A stretch of 64,000 bases of DNA from Mesocentrotus franciscanus. Lineage: Eukaryota > Echinodermata > Echinoidea > Camarodonta > Strongylocentrotidae. The notes under the pieces were generated by a model. The model did no database searches. It was not told the origin of the DNA and saw nothing but the letters and a program-made list of their open reading frames with translations. The stretch is from NCBI GenBank assembly GCA_037976565.1, contig CP137683.1:12846699-12910698 (forward strand), given 5' to 3'. A program made the position numbers and the translations under genes. Numbering within the stretch: the first letter of the stretch is position 1; every line of letters starts with the position of its first letter. Below, piece after piece: positions 25,142 to 37,581 of the stretch.

Positions 25142-25267
25142 GGCTCCTTTTTCGATGTAAACTAATTTTTTCATATTGTATCTCTTGAAAAGGCACTTTA
25201 TATATAAAGTGAAATGTATTTATCATCATAATTATCATGTCTTTTCTCTGTCTGTCTCCCTCTACAG

Positions 25268-25471
25268 CCGGTCAAGGTGGTGTCGGCTGGGAGTTCCGAC
25301 AACGCAGCGCTTGTTATCCTCACTGTGGTGCTTGTGGCCTGCGTGGTGGGCATCCTCATCGCCATAGTAACGGTGTACTGCCTCAAGAAGCGGTCCAATG
25401 AGAAGGCTAAGGTGACAGAGCTGAAGCAGTCTGAAGGAGAAAACGGGAACGAGGCTTCTGCTGACTACCAA
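25268..25471 (+). CDS. PTPRN2: PTPRN-like exon A: luminal stalk end and transmembrane helix
   Basis: This 204-nt, phase 0-0 exon has acceptor ctctacag before 25268 and donor gtaagt at 25472. It encodes residues 1-68. Residues 13-39 are an uninterrupted hydrophobic stretch (start [10 protein letters not shown], end VTVYCL), the single transmembrane helix, followed by KKR as a cytosolic stop-transfer signal. The tail is acidic/polar (SEGENGNE) and ends ADYQ. Because the exon begins in phase 0 with the luminal residues PVKVVSAG, an upstream coding exon must exist, but none is recognisable in the preceding 25 kb. Confidence 0.92.
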
Positions 25472-28400
25472 GTAAGTTGAAATTGTCCATGTCAAATCAA
25501 ATCAAATCAAATATTATAATTTTCATTGTAAAACAAAAATCAAAGAAACAGAAATAAAAAAGTGGTAGCATCATAAAATCTCTGTCAATAACTTCCAAAC
25601 CACCATGTCAAAGCTGGACCAGCATTTTAGCAGACTCGTACCCCTTTCCTACTGTGCCCAAAGTGACATTTACAAGGGCAATTGCGGAGTGCCTTAACTT
25701 ACCCGAGCAAATACCTACATGTATGTCATTAAATACTGCGCCCAAATTTTAGGCCGGGCACTTTGGAAGTACCTGACAAAGACTGGCCTAAATTTAAACA
25801 GCTCATGAAGCATCCTAACTAAAGACTAGACTAAGTCATTTCATACTGCTCTTACGACTACCTGAGGTCAAGAGTGACCAATACTGTTGCCATGTGATTG
25901 CGTGCTCAGCATACAGTATCGCTTACACATGTGGATAACCCGGAAGTGGTATATATAAATGCTATGTGACATTTTATACTGGTGTTCGGGCACCTTTGGT
26001 CTGGACTTGAAACACCTATGAGAGCACCCTGTTTTTTTAAAAACCATTTTGAACTGGGATTTAGGGTGTCTCTGAAGCATACTTACGAAACAATCTTAGT
26101 ACGAGTTAATACTAAGAGTTCATGAAGTACAAATTGTATTTCATGAATATTATTTACTAACATTTGAAATCATCTTTATTTTCTATGTTTTTTTACAATA
26201 CTGCCCTTCTTCTCATACTAAGAGTCTATACTAAGAGTTCATGAAGTACAAAATGTATTTCACGAACATTTACTAACATTTAAAATCATCGTTATTTCCT
26301 TGTTTTTACAATACTGCCCTTCTTCCCAACCCATCTAAAGGACCTATGCCGTCAGCGCATGGCGACCAAGTCGGACAAGCCTGAACCGCTGACTCGCGTG
26401 AGCAGCGTGGCGGCAAGCGATGGAGCTCAACCCAGCCCGTCTAGCCGTAGCAGCACATCGTCATGGAGCGAGGAACCGGTCCAGTCCAATATGGACATCT
26501 CTACGGGTCACGTGGTCCTGGTAAATGTCGCCCTCTCTTGTCGATTTTTAATGAATTTCAATAAAGGGTGTGTTTTTGGGGTAAAATCAGTGGTATTGAA
26601 ACTAAGAGTCTAATTATAAGCTTGTCCTCAAGTCTTCCAAGGAATGCCATAAATAAGGGTTATTTTACAATCCACATTTTCCTTATTGACTTGTTTTGCA
26701 CTAAATAAGGGGTAATTTTGACATCCTAGAACAGTCATGTGAAATGCTTGCTATAAAATACGAAATCCCAGGAATACATATATATATATATAACTTTAAA
26801 TTTATATCTATATATATATATATATATATCTAGATCATTCATGTAAGTGGTAACTATTAAATTGATGTGTAATATATCACTATATACATTAGATGTTAAT
26901 GTATATGATTTGCTAATGTATGGCTATATTTTTTCAATTCATTTTATTTATTTCTTTTCCCCATTCTACAGAGTTATATGGAGGACCACCTGAACAACAA
27001 AGATCGTATGAGCAAGGAGTGGGAGGCCCTCTGTAGTTACGAGGCTGACCCATGCACCCAGGATGCTGGCAAGGCACCCGAGAACGCAAACAAGAACAGG
27101 GTCAAGACTGCCGTCCCTTGTAAGTAACCCCCTGCCCCTCCTTCTCCCCTCTTCCCCCTCTTCCCCCTCTCTGCCATTTCCACTCTTTCCCCCTTTCTAC
27201 CCTCTCCCTCTTCCCTCTTTCCCCCTCTCCCCCTCCTCCCTCCTTTCCCTCCCCTCCTCCTTTCAGTCCTGCTCCTCTCCACCTCTCCTTCTCTCCCTCC
27301 TCTTCCCAAATCCCCTCCTCTCCTCTCCCCAAATCCCCTCCTCTCCTCTCCCCCTCCTCTCCTCTCCCCTCCTCTTTCTGCCTATTTTCTAAACCCCAAC
27401 TATTCAAAATACTTGCATTTTATGTCAATGGACTGCTAAACCAAACTGTTGTTATCAGAGAAATGCAATAGCGCCATCTGTGTATTGATTTAGTGGTGAA
27501 GTGTGTTTGTGAAGAGGGTAGCTGCACTTCTAGTCAATTCGTTGTAGTTCTGATAACAGAAGAGCGCCATCTTGAGATATGATAACTGTTCTTCTTTGTG
27601 ATAAGTACAGGCCACTGTCGGGTGAATTTCCGTAACATGCAGAAGAAAATGACATAGCTACCCCCTCCCCACCATTTGTGCCAATTGACCTGAAAATTAC
27701 TGGGGAAAATACAAGCATGAGAAATTTTAGAGAGATATATCTGTAATTCTTCATAAAACAGACATATTAGGTGTAGCATAAGATGTTATTGCCCCCACCC
27801 ATTATCCTTGTGGTGTGTCCCTATCTCCGACCCCCCCCCCCTCTCTTACAGTATAAATATGAAATAAATTGATATATTTTATTCTGTAACGCTTTTCTGT
27901 TTTTCACAGATGATCATACAAGGGTGAAGTTGACTGAGGAAACGAGCGCCAACAAGTCGGATTACATCAATTCCAGTGCTATTGTGAGTCTAAAAATTAA
28001 ATGTGTAAAAATCAACCATATTGTTGTTGATACCCTAATTTTTTGTTGATACTATCATCCTTATTAATGTTTTCATGAGACTAAATTGATAACTAAAAGA
28101 TCTCTTTATATTGTCTGAGAAATTTCATTATTTTGTTTTACTTATATGTAGGGTCCAAGAAATCTTGTTTTACTTATACAGTCAAACCTGTCTATAGCGA
28201 CCGCCCAAGGGAAACACAAAAAGTGGTCTTTGTGGACAGGTTCCTTTAGTACATGTTTCAATGAGAAACTATTTTCAAGGGAAACAAAAAATGTGGTCTT
28301 TGTAGACAGGTGGTCTTTGTAGACAGGTGGTCACTAAAGCAGGTTTGACTGTATGTAGGGTCTGAAAAATCTTGTCATTTTGTTTTATTTATATGTCGTG

Positions 28401-31400
28401 TATGGGATGCAAGTGAAATCATCTCTCAAGTATAAGATAAATGAGAATACTGAAAATCTTGTTAACCATAATTTACCGTGCAAATCACCATGTTTGCAAT
28501 AGCTCACAGTTATTATATCAACTCCTTTTTTATAAATTGCATCAACTTTAACATCTGACTTTTCACCTTTGAACCAGATGGACATTGATCCCAGAGCTCC
28601 GGCTTACATCGCCACCCAGGCTCCGCTAGCCAACACCCTGGCTGACTTTTGGCAGGTACGTTAGTCTTCATGGTAAATTAGAATCCAAAGATCCAGTTTG
28701 GTTTGGTAGTTTGTTTAACCTGCCTGCTAAGAAAGCATGTGTATGCTTGTAAGTATGCAACAAAGGGACTGAAGGTTTTAAGTCCTCTCCAAGGGACTTG
28801 GTAATGAGGATTAATGCCTTACCAAAGGGCACTAGTACATTGATTTGGTGTAAAGCCCAGGACCTCAGAGTTATGAGACCACATACACACAGTGTATTTC
28901 TTTATAAAGCCCATTAGATTTAATACCTTTCTATTCCCAAGCTACCAACCCATAGATTATTTCTTAGAAGAAAAAAGTCTTATTCTGTAAAAAGCCATTA
29001 CCGGTATACCCTTATGATGACATTGCTGTATAACAGAAGATTCATCCTGCTATAGGGATACAATCTACATGTACATGAATATTTAGACTTTGTGCCTTTT
29101 TTATAATTCATTGCACGTGTAATTGTAATTAGCCTGCTGTTTTCTTTAAAAAAAGGGAACATATGTTTCTACGTTTCATATGTTTCTACGTTTCATATGT
29201 TTCATATAATTTCTAATTCTACTGGTATTTGTAAATGAGATGCAACACAGATGTTCATTATCTTGCAAAACAGGATGATGCATTGCATTTCACAATCTGC
29301 AATTATATAGTATTTGATTAATGACAGAAAGTACAAAGGAATAAAGCATGACTTAATAGTCTAAATTTTATACCAGCATCTTTTATATATATCTTTACAA
29401 TTATTAGTGATTCATATGCATACAGAATGGAATTGGATTAAATATGCAATTTTTTGCCAGGAGCTTTAATTTCACACTTGGGTATATTCTTGGAATAATA
29501 ATAATTAAGTCCTTCAAAATTGATTGATTTCCTCCAAGTTGATTTGATATTTATTCTTTTTTTCATGAAGGTAGTACTAACTTGTTGAGTACAAAGCTCA
29601 ATATGACCCAGGCTTGAAACTATGGAGAACATATTTGATCAATTATCACATTTAATCTAAGAGGTTAAAACTGGGCAAAAGTTTATTACGTATTTTATTA
29701 AATCTACATGTATCTTGCCAATGAAGACTCTCGTTTATACCACAATTTAGATGCAGCTACATGTACCATAAAACGTACACACACATTTTTTTAAATACTA
29801 CATGGAAATCCAAGAAGACACCATTCAAGTAATATTTTTCAGAAGTCTAATATTTTTGGTCCGTCGTCCCAATAACGTCATAACACACGCCCCTTCTTAA
29901 TTTCAATCCATTCAATAAACATGTAGCTACCATATACACAAGTCTTTGCTCATGGAGTTGGGAAAACTTGAAGCCTTGACTATTTCCTTTAATATATCTC
30001 CTCATTTAACAAACATGGATCAAAGCAGCTGATTAAAGGAAAGTCTGACGTTTGAGCTTATAACTGGGCACGCATACACCCACTCGTAGACTAACACGGA
30101 TAAGAATTGTTGACGTCAGTTTCGCAAAAGGATTATGGTAGCTCTTATTTAGCTGATAACTGTAGCAACTTTAATGAGGCATGGATATGATTTTAGCAAG
30201 TTTATCCACAAAGTTCTTATAAAATTTCCCCAATTACACTCAAAAATATCAAATGGATTATGGAAATTCATAGATTGCGGGCATATGAGAGATATTTTTG
30301 TTGTAATTACAAAGAACTGTTATATCTTTTTTATGGAGTCTTGGGGATTTAATGAGCATGTACCATCAGATGTAAAGATCTTAGGGTTCACAACTTGGCC
30401 TTATTATATCTTAATGAGATGCTTATCTCACTACTATTATTAGAGAGGTTTATAGATTATTTCGTAAGATATATCAAAGATGATGTCATTCTGAGCTATT
30501 TTCATAAAGAAATGAAGTAATTTGTTTATTTTAATTTTAACATAGAGTCAATTTCTAAATTTTAACAAATGAAATCAGACTGTAAGGGAGGGTAGCGAAA
30601 TGAAACGGCATAAAAAGACTTGTCTAGAACGCCAACCGCATAATTGTTGAAAATCATATTATCACACAGAGGTAGAACAATATTGTTAGGGTATGGAGCT
30701 GGTATTATAGGAATGAGATATGGCATCTCATTAAGATATGACAAGGACAATATGTACCATATCAATAAGGCTAAATGTTAGCTAAACATACCCGGGAATT
30801 GGACGTAAAGTTATACATAACTTGTTTGCCCCCTCTGCCACCATGAAGATAAATGATGAAAACCTAGGTGTATGGGCACACCAGTACTACTGTATATGCA
30901 TAATGCCCTCAATGTTTTGTTGTTACATGTGTACATGTATATGTATGTTATGCAAACCAGTACACACTTGCAAGCGATATTTGGCCATTTTCACCTATAA
31001 TTAATTGTGGCAGTGGCCTTTGGCATGTTCTATATTGGGAGTCAGTATAGCAAATTTCTCAATCAGATACTAGTGGAACTGTAGCTTTTGGCTAACTTTA
31101 TGAAGATTTCCACTTTTGTTTCAAGGAGAGAAAAAAGACCAAGACAAATTCTCAAAATTAGGTTTCTTGGAGTAGTCCTTGAGATGCTGAAGTGTTTATT
31201 TATAGAGTGAAATTGCTGTGAGCTTTTTTTCTGATTTCTAGATATATTTTCTTGAGATAAACATTTTGTATTCCATAACTGCTCAAACGCTCCATATTTG
31301 TTCATTGACAAAGAGAGATGTAAACAAGTATATTGAATTTCTTTGTAAAACCAAATTTTTATTTTGGTATTGTGATATCTAATACTTTGTTGTCTATAAA

Positions 31401-34400
31401 AAGAAAAATTATTCTTATTTTAGTTTATCTAGCTTTGTAAACCCATAAGAGCACCAAAATGATAAAATATTTACCCTCAATGCTGTCACTTACAAGACAC
31501 AAGAGCCTGATGATAATCATTACAAAGTGCTCACTATATTAAAACAGGCACACCGATTTGTTTTTAGTATGTATTTATATGATGTTATCAAATCACATGT
31601 TTGGAAACTTTTTTGGTATCTCTACCTGTGTGTGGTGTATTTAATGCAAGTGCGTTCGCATGCATGAAGTTGTCTACTCAACAAGACATTTTACAGTTCA
31701 CTTGGGAGTGTGTTTAAACTACAATATCTCTTTGTAGAAGAAATATTTGAAGCTCATAGACTACAGTATAGCAACCTAGAACCCCTTACATCAAGAGCTA
31801 AACATGTTTTGGTGATTGGTACACTTTAAGTCAGCAAAAGAATTTAGTTTTTCTTTAAATAACAATTTTTCTTCCCCCCTCCCCCTCTTGTACAGATGAT
31901 CTGGGAGCAAGGGTCGGTCGTCATTGTCAATCTCACCCACATGTCGGAGACGGACATCAACCGATGCCGCTACTGGCCCGATGAGGGTAGTGCCCTCTAT
32001 CACTTCTATGAGGTGCATCTGGTGTCCGAGCATGTCTGGTGCGAAGACTACCTGGTCCGGAGCTTCTATCTGAAGAACTTGGAGGTAAAAATACTCTAGA
32101 GACTGGTGTAACTTTTGTGGTTAACCCTTTGGGTGTGGGAACTGTTTTGTTATTAGAACTACAATAAATTGAAAAGAAGTGCAGCTACCCTCTTCACAAA
32201 CACACTTCACCGGCCACTAAACCAATACACAGGTGTAGCTCTTTATGTCTCTGGAGGAGATCACAAACTCCACACACATGTACAAAACACTTGTATAACA
32301 CTGCTACCCTCCTCATGTGACAACCACAACTAACAGGTGTATGAGTACATGGGACTTAAGATTACCCACCACATGCCTTGTTGTGTATCGAGATAAGACG
32401 CATACTTCGACCACGAAGTGAGTCAATCAAAAAGGATTTGGTAAGACAGTAGTCATCCGCGGAAACATGTCTGACCGATCATGACCCACGCCAGTGTTGC
32501 GCTTAACTCTGTAAATCTTCACTACCTAATGACAGAGACCTGTAAGTTAATCTCATTTAGGCTAAGGGTGATGATTAATTGCAGAGGTTGTATCTCTTCG
32601 TTCTTCCCTTCTGGGTTTTGCTGAGTTGCCAGGAAAGGTCATTTGTGGACAAATCCCTTGCTTGACTAAAAGGAAATAGAGGGTATTCCAATGACGGAAC
32701 GGCCAACTGGGGCGGAATAATCATTTGTTGAAAAATTGCCAAATACTCCTCAAAACTGTTAACATCTTCCCAGTAAGTTCATGGAATCTGGAGCTAGAAA
32801 GAAAAAAAGGAATGGATGTTTACCTATATGCTTGAACAGAAAAGAAATAAAGTGGTTTAGTATGCCATGCCAACAAAATAATTTTCATTAATTTCTAGTT
32901 TTTTTGGTTCTGTTTTCTAGAGATTTCTATACCTATCTAGAAAAAATCAAGCCAAAATAATCAATCTTCTCTGGTTAAACCCCAAAATTATCATGCAAGC
33001 GTTGTAGTGGTTCATTCACTTGACTCTCATTTGAAAGACTAGGGTTTTAAATCTCTGCCTTTCTGCATAAATTATGTCCTTGGACAGGGCATTTTATCTA
33101 TAGTTGCCTCTCTTCACCCAAGTGTTAGTGTAGGGTACTGAAAGTTCAGAAGAGAAAATTCCTGTGTAAGAAGCATGTACCTATACTGTTTCATATATAT
33201 ATATATATATATATGCATACCTCTGTATTAAACAAAACATACTCCAAAACTGTGCTCATTTTGTGACTCATATTGCAAACTTCCTGGCGTAGGGGATAAA
33301 CCTGACAACAGAATACGTGGTCGGGACTGAGCTCCCTTCCTGACTTATCAATTTATGCCACCCTAATTCAGCAATAAGAGGAGAAATTTGCTTCCACAAA
33401 CTCATATGTGGAGATGGTATCACTATTTTAGACTAACTCATGATGAGAGACAGTTTCTCCTCTTGTTAAACCGTACAGCTTGAGTCAGGTGTTTTTGGCG
33501 CTTGGTCCCTGTAGGATATGAAACGTATCATTGGTGTTTTACTCTTAATTCAGTTTGGAATACAGATCAAATTCTTTTACAATCATATTATGTGTATAGT
33601 ATATGCCTAGGTCAGGAGTCATGATATTTCTAAATGTTTTATTTGAATAAAGATTAGTTTAATAATTGTCAAGCTGCAGGTGTTATTGTTGAAGTAAGAG
33701 CTTAATTTTTCTCTCTTTTGTACAAGGGAGAGGGGTGGGGGTGAATGAGGAGGCAGAGGGTCTAGTCTGATGGATTACATTAAGATGGAGGTTAGGAAAT
33801 TGTCATGGAAAAAATTAATAGACAATTTTTGTAATAATGTAATCTTATGCCGATTCTCTCTCTCTATCTCTCTCTCTCTCTCTCTCTTTCTCTTTGCCTC
33901 TGTTTACCTCTCTTTTTTCTGTATTTCTTCCTCTGAATCCTCTCTCTCCCTCTCTTTCATTATCTCTCTTCTTCGTGTTTCTCATACTTTTTTATTACTT
34001 GATATCTCTGTTTTATATTCTCACCTGCATCTCTCTCTCTCTCCATCTATCTATCTCTCTCTAACTCTCTCTGTCCCCCTCTCTTCTCACCTGTAGACCC
34101 AGGAGACGCGTACCGTGACCCAGTTCCACTTCCTGACCTGGCCCGAGACTGGATGCCCTCCATCACCGAAGTCATTACTGGAATTCAGAAGGTCAGTACC
34201 ATGTCATCATCACTCATTAGCTGCATTTATACTGCAACCAAAAATCATTGATATTTCTCACATTCCGGTGTTTCGCCGGTACTTGCAAAGCAACTGCCGT
34301 CAAACACAACGAAAAAATGAAACCGAAAAACCCACCTCTGGAGTGAGCTTTATTTAAACGCCTGCCGAAGGATCGCTGATTTTTTGCAGTGTAAAAGCAA

Positions 34401-37400
34401 ACTTCGGTAAGATACCGATTTTTGCTCACGTGACTCTCCTCGCTTCCGTGCTAACGCATGCAGGGCACTGACGAGTCGCGCATGCTCACTACTCACCCCA
34501 AAATTGGTAGGAGCTAACTTTGACAGTTTTTTATGGGTTTTTCCAGTAGTGTAAATGGTAGACCAAAAATAGCGATGATTTTTCAAAATGGTGTTTGGGA
34601 TGTGTAAATGAGCCTACTATCTATCTCTTACCTCCACTCCTATCACATATAGAAATAACTCATAATAACTGCTCATCAAAAACATTGTCATGTATATACT
34701 CACAGGTATTCTTGCCATTGTGTAATCATAAGACCTGTTTCATAAGACTTGTTAGCAATAACAAATTATAAAATTCTATGACAAATTTGCTCTCAGCCAA
34801 TCAAATGCCACAATTTCAGTAGCTTATAACAGTTACTGTAACTTGTTATTGATAACAAGTTGTATGAAACAGGGGCCTGTTGTTTTGTCTGAATATGAAT
34901 GAGCTTGGGAACAAAACTCACCATTTTTCTCCCTCATTAAGTTCCAGAAGAGTGTACTTGTAATGGTCATTGAAACTAACACCTACATTCGCAACTATGT
35001 ACATAAGAGCTAGGAGACTGAAAACTTGCAAATGATTGGAGAACTACATTGATTTTGATCAATCAAAACTCTTTATAACACAGGGCCCTGGTCTATCTAT
35101 CAAACTCTTATTTTATTGTTTGTGGTTTCAAATTTCTTCCATTATGTTAAATTTTGTTTTAGACTGCCATTGAAGACCATAGTGTACATTCCTGGATAAA
35201 TTAATTCACATTGCCACTAGATTAGCACTAATTTTAACCTCTGCTAATGGACATCACCTTAAGTATCATTCATGTGTAGAGAATAAATTGCCCAAAGAGG
35301 AAAACAGAGTTGACAGATACAGCTAGAAATAGGCCTACCCCCATGTATTCATGTTTCCCAATTTTCTTTCTGACTTAAAAAAAACGGATAGCAATCTTAT
35401 GAATTCCTATAAATAAACATATTTGACCCAAAATGGAAATAATTGCTCATATGGATGAGTGGGTTTCTGTCATGCTGTGTTCATACCCAAATTGATGAGG
35501 AGTTCTGCATAAATGTATGCAGAATGTAGAATAGAGAATACTGTTCATCAATTCTAGAGATTTTTGGTTTGAGGGGTTGGTGGCCGTTGCCCTAGGAATA
35601 GCCTCGATTATTTTTGCGATGTTCTGTAATGAGAGAGAGTTAGGGGAGGAGGAAAGACAGGAAAAAAGACAAATCATATTTTTTCATCTTGAAATAGATT
35701 ACAAGCTCTAGAGAGTGAGAAGTGAGAGATGACTTTAATAAATTTAGATCAAGTAGGAGAAACAGACTTGGACTGAATTCTTCTTTTAGTAATTGTCCAC
35801 ATAATGTTCATAATTTGAGTGTATTTAGAGAAACAGAAAATAACTTTTAACAAAAACTGGATTCTTCTCGAAAGTGCCCACTGCTCATGGGAAGGCGGGT
35901 AAAAATATTAAGGGTAGTAGCAATTCCATTGTTCCCAACACTTAATTAAAATATGTAGTCCCACAAATCAGAATTGATGTTTGCTGAGTAATACGGTAAT
36001 GTCTTCTATACCTGTAGACCACAAAGAAGTCTCGAGGTCAGCTAGAATAAGTGCTCACCATCCTCCCATTAATCCTCCCAGCTTTTGTGAGTCCATGGTT
36101 CAGTCTGTTGGGATTGGTCCCATGATAGGGGGCGCTGTAATGTCCCCTCTCGTCATGCCATGCATGAGCTATCTTCATTGTCACCGCTCTTCCTTGCCCG
36201 AGGGGTGACATTGAAAGGATGGAGAGGGAAGGGAGAGGAAGGGTAGCATAATGTCCTCCCTCTGATTTAATTATCATCTGAGTTACATATGAATGGATGG
36301 TGAAGGGAACAATTGCACCCATTTTTATCTAAAAACACATAGATGTTCGTCAAAGATATGTAATCCTCAGATTAGTAACTTATATTTTATTTTAAGTTAG
36401 TTTGTCATTCACAGCTCCTACAAATATAATAGTTTGTTAATATGCATAATTACCTAAAGTATAATTTTGCTTGTTGTCTATCCATCATCTCTATAAATCT
36501 ATCTGTTCATTCGCAGCTACTACATGTAGGCCTACAAGGACAGTATCTGCCTTCTAACTTCTATATCAATCTACATATTTACTTATAGATCTATCTACCA
36601 TGTTACTTATCTTTGTATTCATTTGCATTAGTATACATATATCTATCTATTTATCTATCTTTTTTTCTCTCCATCTATCCTTTCGTCTACATGTATCGAT
36701 TTATCATTCTTTCTGTATATCCAGACGGCTACCCAGAACTGTTGATTTTCTGTCTTTGAATTTATATCTCCTACTCCTTTTTTCTCTTCGATAAGTGCCC
36801 AAGCAAGCAGAACCCATAAGATGCTTCCTACCGACACCCATCCCCCCATCCATAAATACACAGGGGCTTCTCTCGCCCCCTAACCGATCTTGAATGGGAG
36901 ACATACCCATAACGCTCTCTTCCTGAGCGCAGAAAAGAGCCTACTCACCTGGCTTTAGGTAACATAGATCCAAAGATAGGGAGTTCTGACCTTATCATGC
37001 TCATCGTACACCCTTTTATCATGTTCCCCCAAGGGACTAGCCCCACGCCCAGCCTTTTATTCCTAACTTCCATTTGGTATCTATCTGTATGTGCATTATA
37101 ATGTGATGGCAGTAATTGAGAAGGGGTTGTGCACAACAAAGGTGTCTTGCAAGCCTGGTGTGATGTAACAATGGGAATGTGCTGGGCTTATTTTTGGCCG
37201 AAACCTGCCATTTTAAAACATCCTAAAGGTTAACTGGAGGGTAAATTTCTGCTTGGAGTAAATGTCGTTATACCGATTGAACATTCAAGAAGAAATATTT
37301 CCCCAAACTGCTGACTTACCAATTTTGTAGGTTTTCATAGGCTGTGCATAAGAGGGAACTTACTGCCAAAAAAATATAGCCAAACTTGGATGTCTGAAAG

Positions 37401-37541
37401 CACAACATTTCAGATTTTTCTCATAAAATAATTGATTGGTTAATGAAATTCATTTGTCTAATTGGTCTCTTCTTCTGGCCTCCCTACTGATAATGATAAC
37501 TTGATGAGCATTTGAAATTATCATTTGTTATAGTTAGAGAG

Positions 37542-37581
<40 letters not shown>

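Larger units (their letters stand above)
27120..27909 (+). other. Intron C-D (790 bp) with long pyrimidine tract
   Basis: GT-AG intron. Its first 270 bp after the donor are almost purely C/T. Then comes a dispersed repeat copy (27450-27570). A C-run near 27830 precedes the normal acceptor. Confidence 0.85.
28656..31895 (+). other. Intron E-F (3.2 kb)
   Basis: GT-AG intron. It holds a reverse-oriented SINE (28709-28882), a small 18-bp tandem repeat (29161-29213) and an inverted repeat at 30406-30431/30713-30739. The remainder is AT-rich with no exon visible. Confidence 0.8.
32085..34096 (+). other. Intron F-G (2.0 kb)
   Basis: GT-AG intron. It contains a dispersed repeat copy (32178-32245), a degraded tRNA-derived SINE (32995-33170), a TA microsatellite (33190-33214) and a 230-bp CT-rich tract before the acceptor. 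Confidence 0.8.
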
